NCBI GenBank assembly: GCA_052143275.1
Contig: JBKQTH010000007.1
Coordinates: 1 to 5,632 of the forward strand
Length of the DNA: 5,632 nucleotides
Reading direction: 5' to 3'
Source: JAJPKE01 sp052143275
GTDB taxonomy: Bacteria; Chloroflexota; Ktedonobacteria; Ktedonobacterales; JADMIN01
Position numbers and translations under genes: made by a program. Shown one piece after another: positions 1-4,645 of this stretch (positions are counted from its first letter, which is position 1; each line of letters starts with the position of its first letter). The notes under the pieces are model-generated. The model was not told the origin of the DNA. It searched no databases and worked only from the letters and a program-made list of their open reading frames with translations.

Positions 1-153
1 GCATATTGCAACCGACTAACAAGCTATGCAGTATAGTTGAGCAAAACGTCTGCAAACGTTCCACCCATTCACCCACGCCGGTTGACGAGACAACTCGGCG
101 GGCGGTTGGAGTACGGCCAACCGTTGATTCTGCAATTTGAAAGTTGATACTGC
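1..153. other. Non-coding leader region upstream of the cupin gene
   Basis: No credible coding frame or RNA gene is visible here. The stretch contains two adjacent small hairpins (76-100 and 103-123), a near-direct repeat TTGATTCTGCAA / TTGATACTGCAT (124-135 and 144-155), and an inverted match ATGCAGTAT at 26-34. A TATAGT hexamer at 32-37 resembles a -10 box, but the nearest -35-like TTGCAA (6-11) is 20 nt away, so no promoter is assigned with confidence. The region probably carries the control sequences of the downstream gene and perhaps the 3' end of a transcript entering from the left. Confidence 0.5.
76..123. repeat. Two adjacent stem-loops
   Basis: CGCCGGTTG (76-84) pairs with CAACTCGGCG (91-100) through nine base pairs with one bulged T at 95 and a 6-nt loop. 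Three bases further on, CGGTTGG (103-109) pairs perfectly with CCAACCG (117-123) around a 7-nt loop. Neither is followed by a T-run on either strand, so they are not typical intrinsic terminators. They could end a transcript from the left or form a structured leader for the cupin mRNA. This is seen in sequence; the function is open. Confidence 0.4.
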
Positions 154-155
154 AT
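124..155 (+). promoter_or_regulatory. Near-direct 12-bp repeat abutting the cupin start, possible operator
   Basis: TTGATTCTGCAA (124-135) and TTGATACTGCAT (144-155) agree at 10 of 12 positions and start 20 bp apart, close to two helical turns. The second copy overlaps the ATG at 154. A 9-bp inverted match, ATGCAGTAT, lies at 26-34. Spacing and position fit a repressor or activator site, but no binding protein can be named. Confidence 0.3.
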
Positions 156-519
156 GCGTCTCTTTCGCTTCGATGCCGGAGTCGGCAGGCCCATTCAGCA
201 ATTCGGCAGCACCCAGCTAGTGCTGTCACCAATACTGCGCACAACCGACGAGCTGCAGATTGTCTGTATGCATCTAGAACCTTCCGGTGTCGTTGGCTTC
301 CACCAGGCCCAGCCCGCACAGCTATTTCTTGTCGTACAAGGAGAAGGATGGGTTCGCGGAGCCGATCTGTCGGAGCCAGTGACTATCCATGCCGGACAGG
401 CAGCCTTCTGGGAGAGCGGCGAGTGGCACGGCGCCGGTAGTGACAACGGTATGATGGCAATCGTCGTCGAAGGTGAGGGGCTCGATCCCAGCCAGCTCAT
501 ACCCGAAGTGTTGCCGTGA
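154..519 (+). CDS. Single-domain cupin protein with degenerate metal site
   Basis: This 121-residue protein fits one cupin (double-stranded beta-helix) domain. Cupin motif 1 lies around residues 45-65 (GVVGFHQAQPAQ..VVQGEG) and motif 2 around 80-98 (AGQAAFWESGEWHGAGSDN). In the canonical motif HxH...E supplies three metal ligands and motif 2 supplies a fourth histidine. Here H50 and H92 remain, while the second histidine and the glutamate positions are Q52 and Q56, so metal binding is probably weakened or altered. The role may be ligand or sugar binding rather than catalysis. No signal peptide or membrane segment is seen, so it is likely cytoplasmic. The ATG start gives the N-terminus MRLFRFDAGVGRPI, which I recall as typical of this cupin type; only a weak GAAAG (139-143) precedes it. 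It lies 205 bp before the large LuxR-type regulator on the same strand. The substrate is unknown; the fold call is firm, the function is not. Confidence 0.85.
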   Translation: MRLFRFDAGVGRPIQQFGSTQLVLSPILRTTDELQIVCMHLEPSGVVGFHQAQPAQLFLVVQGEGWVRGADLSEPVTIHAGQAAFWESGEWHGAGSDNGMMAIVVEGEGLDPSQLIPEVLP

Positions 520-561
520 ATTCGTCAACGATACTACATTAGTAAACTAGCATATCCAGAT

Positions 562-579
562 GACGCAAGAAATTGCGTC
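562..579. terminator. Perfect stem-loop with GAAA tetraloop after the cupin gene
   Basis: GACGCAA (562-568) and TTGCGTC (573-579) form a perfect 7-bp stem closed by a GAAA loop, a GNRA-type tetraloop known to stabilise RNA hairpins. It begins 42 nt after the cupin stop codon. No T-run follows on either strand, so it could be a 3'-end stabiliser, a Rho-associated end or an operator rather than a classical intrinsic terminator. Confidence 0.35.
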
Positions 580-634
580 GACAAGCTGTTAGTCTCATGC
601 CTCGAGCTTCGATGCACAGATCATATCAGGCTGT

Positions 635-644
635 ACCGTACGGT
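635..644. promoter_or_regulatory. Perfect 10-bp palindrome ACCGTACGGT
   Basis: The palindrome has no room for a stable RNA loop, so it is more plausible as a protein-binding site than a terminator. It lies 90 bp before the preferred start of the regulator gene. This is seen in sequence; the function is inferred. Confidence 0.25.
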
Positions 645-665
645 TTTCTGACCATGAGATAAGCG

Positions 666-682
666 TGGTACACTGCATACCA
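666..682. promoter_or_regulatory. 17-bp dyad TGGTA-N7-TACCA, possible regulator operator
   Basis: The two 5-bp arms flank CACTGCA. With a 2-nt bulge the RNA form extends through GCG (663-665) and CGC (685-687). LuxR-family regulators commonly bind dyads of about 17-20 bp, and the gene immediately downstream ends in a LuxR domain, so an autoregulatory site is possible. It lies 42 bp before the preferred GTG start. The core ACTGCAT (672-678) also occurs before the cupin gene at 149-155. Confidence 0.25.
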
Positions 683-713
683 AACGCGCCGGTGCTGAGT
701 TGCACATGCATCC

Positions 714-720
714 GAGGTGG
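714..720 (+). promoter_or_regulatory. Ribosome binding site GAGGTGG that decides the GTG start at 725
   Basis: GAGGTG with a 5-nt gap sits directly ahead of GTG 725. The more upstream in-frame GTG at 665 has no purine-rich sequence at a useful distance. This favours 725 and a protein of 1003 residues. Confidence 0.6.
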
Positions 721-724
721 CAGC

Positions 725-3700
725 GTGGCGACTTTACTATGCCCCATTATGATTGGCCGTGCACAGCCTAGTGCGGTGCTGAGTCGGTATCTTGAGCTTG
801 CCGATACAGGTCACGGCCATACCTTGCTCATCGCCGGTGAAGCTGGCATCGGCAAATCTCGTTTTGCCACCGAGGCCAAGGTACGCGCGCATGCGCGCGG
901 CATGCAAGCTGCGCAAGGAAATTGCTTTGAGTCCGACCGGGCCGTTCCTTATGCGCCTCTGATTGACCTGTTGCGCGACTTGCTAAGCAATCGTTCATCT
1001 TCAGGCATTGCTGAATTGTTAGGGACAGCTGCGCCCGAACTGGTCAAATTGTCGCCAGAAGTCAACGCTCGATTGCCAGGCGTTGTGCCAGCGCCAACGG
1101 CCACACCCGAACAGGAGAAGCGCCGACTCTTTCATGCGCTGACCCAGACCCTCATCCAGGTTGCACAGGATCGGCCCCTACTCCTGGTGATCGAGGATAT
1201 ACACTGGTGTGATGATAACACGCTCGATTTTTTGCTGTCTTGGGCACGGTTGACCGCGACCTACCCGGTATTAGTCATGCTGACGTTTCGCAGCGATGAG
1301 ATCCAAGACAGCTTGAGCCGATTTCTGGCGACGATGGCGCGCCTTCGTATCGCTACTGAAATTGAGTTAGAGCGTCTAAACGCCAGTGAAGTAGATGAGA
1401 TGCTACGGGCGATGTTTGCACTCCCTGGCCCAATTCAGGTGGAGTTCTTGCATCAACTCTATGGATTAAGCGAAGGCAACCCATTCTTCACGGAAGAGAT
1501 CATCAATGCCCTAATCGCATCTGGCGAAATAACTATTACCAGCGGCCGGTGGGACCCCAAGCCAACGAACGAGATACGTCTTCCACGTAGCATTCGTGAT
1601 GCAGTACTCCGGCGAAGCAAGCAGCTTAGTTCCTCGGCACACGATCTGCTGGCATTGGCCGCCGTAGCAGGACGACGCTTCGATTTTACCCTTCTCGAGG
1701 CGCTGACTGGACATGATGAAGCACAGTTGGTACACCTCATTAAAGAGTTGTTGGGGGCACAGCTGGTCGTCGAGGAGTCTGCCGACGAGTTTGCTTTTCG
1801 CCATGCACTCACTCAGCAAGTGATTTATCTGGACCTGCTGGCGCGTGAGCGCGCTAGTTTGCATCGCGCCATTGCTTACCAGATGGAGCAAGAGTTCGCC
1901 CCGACGCTTGAAGGGCATCTTGCAGACCTGGCGCGTCACTTCTATGAAGCCGGCGCATGGGCCAAAGCGCTGGAGTACGCCAGTCGTGCTGGAGCCAAAG
2001 CGCAAACCCTGTATGCACCACGTGCGGCCGTCGAACACTTCACCCATGCTCTGGCTGCAGCACAACGCCTGGGCCAATCTTCATCCCATGAACTGCTGCA
2101 AGCTCGCGGACAGGCCTATGAACTGCTTGGGGACTTTACTCACGCTCAGGCGGACTTTGAAGATGCGCTGGCAGAGGCCGATCTCGAACAGGATATGGTC
2201 GCAAAGTGGAATGCGCTGGTTTGCCTGGGAATGCTCTGGGCTGGGCGCGATTATCAGAAGACCGGGGAATACTATCGGCAGGCGTTCGCGTTGGCAGAAA
2301 CCGTGGCGGACCAGACTTTGCTCGCTCATAGTCTCAACCGCATAGGCAACTGGTATGTAAACCACGAGGAACCAATCGAGGCGCAGCGCCACCACCAGCA
2401 GGCGCTCACTCTCATGGAGGCCAGTGACGATCAGAGTGGCATCGCTGAGACCTGTGATTTCCTGGGAATGGCCTACTTGCTCGGCTCAGATCTCATCCAG
2501 AGCGCCCGGTACTATCAGCGCTCCATCACATTGTTACGCAAGACTGATCAGCGGCCTGTATTGAGTTCGAGCTTGGCTACTTTGGGCATCTGCACCCTCG
2601 CATATCAGTGCAGCATCCTAATACCCAGCCTATCCCTTTCTGCATCGCAGGGTTACTGTGAAGAGGCCCTGCGAATCGCTCATGCTATCGGCTACCGCCC
2701 AGGTGAGGCTTACGCCTATTTTTGTCTGGGATGTGTCCTGGGGCCACAGGGAAAATGGGATGCAGCGCTCAAAGCCATGCAGAACAGCCTGGCCATTGCC
2801 GAGGAAATTGAGCACCAACAGTGGATGTGCGCTGCTTTGACCGGACTGAATTGTCTCTATGATGACCTGCTAGATTTCGATTCCGCCCGTAGATATGGCG
2901 AACGTGCGCTGGAAATAGCCAGGGCCCTTGATTCCAAACATTGGATTCATTGCGCAACTGGTCATTTGGCCTCCGCCTGTATACATGAAGGCGATCTCGT
3001 CCGTGCCGCAGCGGTGCTTCAAGAGGTAGGAATGACGAGCACATCAGTAACGTCCCTGGGTGAGCATCTACTGGCGAGCGCGCTGGTAGAATTGTTGCTG
3101 GCCCAAGAGGACAAGAACGGTGCCGGGAAACATGCATTGGGCGCTGTGCAGAATTTGATTGCCCATACACCCAACTCTACCAGCAACCAGCTCGCGCCAC
3201 GACTGGCTCTCCTGTACGGCAAAGCGTTAGCCGCTAATGGTCAACCGGCGGAAGCCGAGGTAATGTGGCAGGCAGGCGTCGCCTCGGCGCAGAAAGCCAA
3301 TGCCAGCGCGATACTGTGGATGTTCTATGCCGATCTTGCCCATATCTACCGGCGTGAAAGACGCCAGAATGAGGCTGCGCATATGGCGGACGAGGGCAGT
3401 AGAGTCGTCCATCGACTAGCGGAAGATCTATCAGACTCCGGTATGCGTTCCAGGTTTCTTAAGGCAGCAATGGCCATATTGCCGTCCGTGCCTATAATCT
3501 CCGCTCGCCAAGGCGCCAAACAACACTACAGCGGTCTCACTAAACGCGAGTGCGAAGTTGCCCAGTTTATTGCGCAAGGGAAATCTAACAAGTCTATCGC
3601 TGAGGCGATGATCGTTAGTGAACGCACTATCGAATCGCATGTAAGTAATATCCTGAGTAAGCTCGGCTTCACGGCGCGTGCGCAGGTAGCTGTCTGGGTC

Positions 3701-3736
3701 GTTGAGCAAGGACTAACGCTCAACCACCCTGTGTGA
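725..3736 (+). CDS. Large ATP-binding LuxR-family transcriptional regulator (LAL type, AAA/STAND ATPase + TPR + LuxR HTH)
   Basis: This protein of about 1003 residues resembles MalT-like and LAL regulators, cytoplasmic ATP-dependent transcription activators. Numbered from the GTG at 725: the IGRAQP lead-in is at ~10-15, the Walker A loop GEAGIGKS at 38-45, Walker B LLLVIEDIHW at ~152-161, a TFRSDE sensor-like strand at ~187-192, and the conserved GLSEGNPFFTEEI block at ~247-259. A helical region of ~400-890 is rich in TPR-like repeats, with A..YF/YY..A.. pairs such as EYYRQAFALAE and RYYQRSITLL, and probably senses a partner or ligand. The C-terminal LuxR/GerE helix-turn-helix covers ~938-997, with LTKRECEV, SERTIESH as recognition helix and a closing KLG. 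All key motifs are present and the frame is uninterrupted. The GTG at 725 is chosen for its good ribosome site; GTG 665 and ATG 749 are alternatives. The signal sensed and the target genes cannot be read from the sequence. Confidence 0.93.
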   Translation: MATLLCPIMIGRAQPSAVLSRYLELADTGHGHTLLIAGEAGIGKSRFATEAKVRAHARGMQAAQGNCFESDRAVPYAPLIDLLRDLLSNRSSSGIAELLGTAAPELVKLSPEVNARLPGVVPAPTATPEQEKRRLFHALTQTLIQVAQDRPLLLVIEDIHWCDDNTLDFLLSWARLTATYPVLVMLTFRSDEIQDSLSRFLATMARLRIATEIELERLNASEVDEMLRAMFALPGPIQVEFLHQLYGLSEGNPFFTEEIINALIASGEITITSGRWDPKPTNEIRLPRSIRDAVLRRSKQLSSSAHDLLALAAVAGRRFDFTLLEALTGHDEAQLVHLIKELLGAQLVVEESADEFAFRHALTQQVIYLDLLARERASLHRAIAYQMEQEFAPTLEGHLADLARHFYEAGAWAKALEYASRAGAKAQTLYAPRAAVEHFTHALAAAQRLGQSSSHELLQARGQAYELLGDFTHAQADFEDALAEADLEQDMVAKWNALVCLGMLWAGRDYQKTGEYYRQAFALAETVADQTLLAHSLNRIGNWYVNHEEPIEAQRHHQQALTLMEASDDQSGIAETCDFLGMAYLLGSDLIQSARYYQRSITLLRKTDQRPVLSSSLATLGICTLAYQCSILIPSLSLSASQGYCEEALRIAHAIGYRPGEAYAYFCLGCVLGPQGKWDAALKAMQNSLAIAEEIEHQQWMCAALTGLNCLYDDLLDFDSARRYGERALEIARALDSKHWIHCATGHLASACIHEGDLVRAAAVLQEVGMTSTSVTSLGEHLLASALVELLLAQEDKNGAGKHALGAVQNLIAHTPNSTSNQLAPRLALLYGKALAANGQPAEAEVMWQAGVASAQKANASAILWMFYADLAHIYRRERRQNEAAHMADEGSRVVHRLAEDLSDSGMRSRFLKAAMAILPSVPIISARQGAKQHYSGLTKRECEVAQFIAQGKSNKSIAEAMIVSERTIESHVSNILSKLGFTARAQVAVWVVEQGLTLNHPV

Positions 3737-3817
3737 CTGCAGGTAAGTCATATCAGTAGAACTATGTCAGGGCGTGTTGCCAATCAGCTAAATATCCGTA
3801 CTGGTTCGCTGAAAAAC

Positions 3818-3833
3818 TCCGTGGCGCCACGGA
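3818..3833 (-). terminator. 16-bp perfect palindrome, terminator-like only on the minus strand
   Basis: TCCGTGGCGCCACGGA can fold into a 6-bp stem with a GCGC loop. On the plus strand it is preceded by GAAAAAC and followed by a mixed sequence; read on the minus strand it is followed by GTTTTTC, the layout of an intrinsic terminator. No minus-strand gene is seen directly upstream of it, so it may instead end the regulator transcript without a U-tract or serve as an operator. Confidence 0.35.
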
Positions 3834-3855
3834 AGGAATTCCCCTACTGGTCTTC

Positions 3856-3861
3856 TATACT
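3856..3861 (+). promoter_or_regulatory. Possible -10 box TATACT before the 63-codon ORF
   Basis: TATACT matches the TATAAT consensus at five of six positions, 74 bp before the ATG at 3936. No good -35 hexamer is present 16-18 nt upstream; the closest notable sequence is GGAATT at 3835-3840 with a 15-nt gap. This is a weak assignment. Confidence 0.22.
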
Positions 3862-3921
3862 TATTCGTGTGAGTGGCTATGTATGCCGGTGCGGTACTCC
3901 GTATCAAGGAAACTAGCGAAT

Positions 3922-3927
3922 GGGGGG
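3922..3927 (+). promoter_or_regulatory. Ribosome binding site (GGGGGG) that sets the start at 3936
   Basis: A run of six G residues lies 8 nt before ATG 3936. The upstream ATG at 3873 has no comparable site. This supports a 63-residue product that begins MATVEP, as in full-length methyltransferase relatives. Confidence 0.5.
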
Positions 3928-3935
3928 ATATTTCT

Positions 3936-4127
3936 ATGGCGACAGTGGAACCAGAGACGGGAACCATTGACCAGGAGAAAATGCAAGCGCTTGTAGGTCG
4001 AGTGGTAAGTGACTTTGGTGCAACGGCCAGCGCGGCGCTGCGTAGCGTCGCCGAAGAAGCTGGCTTTACCCGTTTTCGTCGCGCTGTGGATACGCCGTTC
4101 AATCGTCTGTTTGAAGTGCGGCCTTAG
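3936..4127 (+). CDS. 63-aa internally deleted relic of a class I SAM-dependent methyltransferase (probable decayed gene)
   Basis: The ORF is too short to be an enzyme. Residues 1-35 (MATVEPETGTIDQEKM...VVSDFGATASAAL) look like the N-terminus of a family of ~350-residue class I SAM-dependent methyltransferases with a helical N-terminal domain. Residues 36-63 (RSVAEEAGFTRFRRAVDTPFN...EVRP) look like the extreme C-terminus of the same family, where AGF.RFRRA...PFN...EARP is usual. The SAM-binding glycine-rich loop and the entire catalytic core, about 290 residues, are absent. The join is near codon 35 (about 4038), in frame. The ribosome site, start and stop are intact, so a peptide may still be made, but methyltransferase activity is not possible. 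Tandem 15-bp repeats begin at the stop codon. The family match is from memory of family sequences; an unrelated small protein is less likely because both halves match in the right order. Confidence 0.7.
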   Translation: MATVEPETGTIDQEKMQALVGRVVSDFGATASAALRSVAEEAGFTRFRRAVDTPFNRLFEVRP

Positions 4128-4157
4128 TAGTTGTCACCCTCGTAGTTGTCACCCTCG
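4128..4157 (+). repeat. Two tandem copies of a 15-bp repeat
   Basis: TAGTTGTCACCCTCG occurs at 4128-4142 and again at 4143-4157, followed by a partial TAGT at 4158-4161. The first copy begins directly after the TAG stop of the preceding ORF, so TAG appears in that frame at 4125, 4128, 4143 and 4158. Each copy includes TTGTCA, five of six bases of the -35 consensus TTGACA. The copies are identical, which suggests recent slippage or duplication. Confidence 0.85.
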
Positions 4158-4167
4158 TAGTGATGGC

Positions 4168-4190
4168 CCTACCTTAGCAGTAGGATAAGG
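4168..4190 (+). repeat. Interleaved short inverted repeats in the leader of the DUF1059 gene
   Basis: CCTA (4168-4171) can pair with TAGG (4181-4184), and CCTTA (4172-4176) with TAAGG (4186-4190). The pairings are interleaved, so they would be alternative hairpins or a tiny pseudoknot. The stems are only 4-5 bp, so significance is doubtful. Confidence 0.25.
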
Positions 4191-4232
4191 CGTTGTATTC
4201 GACACCGAAGAGATCTGTTGGCATAACACGCG

Positions 4233-4239
4233 AAGGGAG
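4233..4239 (+). promoter_or_regulatory. Ribosome binding site AAGGGAG that sets the start at 4247
   Basis: AAGGGAG lies 7 nt before ATG 4247. It favours this start over the in-frame ATG at 4193, whose 18 extra codons do not resemble the family N-terminus. Confidence 0.65.
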
Positions 4240-4246
4240 CATTCTT

Positions 4247-4447
4247 ATGGCACGCAAAGTGATTGATTGTCGGGAACTGCCCAATGAGGTCGGGTGCACA
4301 CTCAGTATTTCAGGCAAAGAGGAAGAGATGCTGGATGCAGCGGTGGCGCATGCAGTAGCTGTCCACGGGCACCAAAACACGCCAGAACTGCGCGAAGAAC
4401 TCCGCGCACTCATGAAAGATGAAGAAGAAAGCGCTCCAGCTCGCTAG
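4247..4447 (+). CDS. DUF1059 family small protein
   Basis: This 66-residue cytoplasmic protein fits the DUF1059 family of about 60-residue proteins. The family start, a short basic lead followed by a strand with a cysteine (ARKVIDCRELP), is present, followed by C17 in VGCTLSISG, a region usually aligned with a second cysteine or acidic strand. Next comes the helix EEEMLDAAVAHAVAVHGHQ, the part that in relatives carries the acidic-then-HA..HGH pattern. The C-terminal helix TPELREELRALMKDEEE is strongly charged. H35, H40 and H42 with C8 and C17 might bind a metal, but this is inference. No biochemical role is established for the family as far as I know. The gene has its own ribosome site and is 119 bp from the upstream relic, so it is likely separately transcribed. 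The 3' end faces the DHH gene. Confidence 0.8.
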   Translation: MARKVIDCRELPNEVGCTLSISGKEEEMLDAAVAHAVAVHGHQNTPELREELRALMKDEEESAPAR

Positions 4448-4485
4448 CGTTGCGGCGTTTACCAGAGCCAGAGCTTAGGAGCTGC

Positions 4486-4554
4486 ACGAGAAGCCCGTTT
4501 CAGAGCTGGTTACGAATGTCTCAAGTTTAGCTCTGATTCGGGCTGACTTCTCGT
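4486..4554. terminator. Imperfect inverted repeat, candidate bidirectional terminator or small mobile-element relic
   Basis: Arms 4486-4507 and 4529-4554 pair over 20 bp: ACGAGA with TCTCGT, AGCCCG with CGGGCT, and TCAGAGCT with AGCTCTGA. A two-base TT/TT mismatch (4498-4499 against 4537-4538) and a 4-nt bulge GACT (4545-4548) interrupt it, with a 21-nt loop. It sits between the convergent 3' ends of the DUF1059 and DHH genes, where a bidirectional terminator would be expected. There is no clear T-run. The mismatched arms and long loop also fit a decayed miniature inverted-repeat element. Confidence 0.45.
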
Positions 4555-4618
4555 ACTGACCTTTGACCTGGTTTCTAGAGAATCGCGCAATCCTTGGTGT
4601 CAGCTCCGGCGCTCGCAG

Positions 4619-4630
4619 GCCTTGCAAGGC
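4619..4630. repeat. 12-bp perfect palindrome GCCTTGCAAGGC downstream of the DHH gene
   Basis: The palindrome lies 15 nt past the minus-strand stop codon. CGCAG (4614-4618) and CTGCG (4641-4645) flank it and could extend a structure. There is no U-tract in the minus direction (CTGCGAGCG follows). It could help form the 3' end of the DHH transcript. Confidence 0.3.
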
Positions 4631-4645
4631 GGTCGCACATCTGCG

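Larger units (their letters stand above)
520..724. other. Intergenic control region before the LuxR-type regulator
   Basis: This 205-bp spacer has no persuasive ORF apart from a GTG extension of the downstream frame. It holds a 7-bp hairpin with a GAAA loop (562-579), a 10-bp palindrome ACCGTACGGT (635-644), a TGGTA-N7-TACCA dyad (666-682) and a widely spaced inverted repeat TCTCATG (593-599) / CATGAGA (653-659). No clear -35/-10 pair could be placed. Confidence 0.5.
3737..3935. other. Intergenic region between the regulator and the methyltransferase relic
   Basis: This 199-bp spacer contains a perfect 16-bp palindrome (3818-3833), an adjoining GGAATTCC palindrome (3835-3842) and a TATACT hexamer at 3856-3861. 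An in-frame ATG at 3873 would extend the next ORF by 21 codons, but it has no good ribosome site and the extra residues do not match the methyltransferase N-terminus. Confidence 0.5.
4448..4645. other. Intergenic region between convergent genes
   Basis: No gene is seen in these 198 bp. The region contains a tandem CAGAGC pair (4463-4474), a long imperfect inverted repeat (4486-4554) and a 12-bp palindrome GCCTTGCAAGGC (4619-4630) just beyond the stop codon of the minus-strand gene. Confidence 0.55.

Noticed and set aside
6..37. TTGCAA and TATAGT as a promoter for the cupin gene
   Set aside because: The 20-nt spacer is too long and the -35 match is poor; the hit is within what chance would give.
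124..152. TTGATT and GATACT as a sigma-70-type promoter
   Set aside because: The -10 would end three bases before the ATG, placing transcription start inside the gene. The direct-repeat reading explains the similarity better.
144..440. 98-codon plus-strand frame overlapping the cupin gene
   Set aside because: The cupin frame shows both cupin motifs; the overlapping frame is Arg/Ser-rich with no recognisable feature.
1511..2077. 188-codon minus-strand open frame inside the regulator gene
   Set aside because: It lies wholly opposite a well-supported coding frame with clear domain motifs, its translation has no recognisable family features, and it is rich in Cys, Arg and Ser as shadow frames often are.
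1845..2345. 166-codon plus-strand open frame in another phase within the regulator gene
   Set aside because: It overlaps the TPR-like region of the regulator; the translation is rich in Trp and Arg with no motif, so it is a shadow frame.
3873..3935. Upstream ATG extension of the 63-codon ORF
   Set aside because: It has no ribosome site at a useful distance, and the extra residues do not fit the methyltransferase N-terminus, whereas ATG 3936 has a G-rich site 8 nt upstream.
4128..4161. CRISPR-like array
   Set aside because: The units are 15 bp, directly tandem and without spacers, and there are only two full copies.
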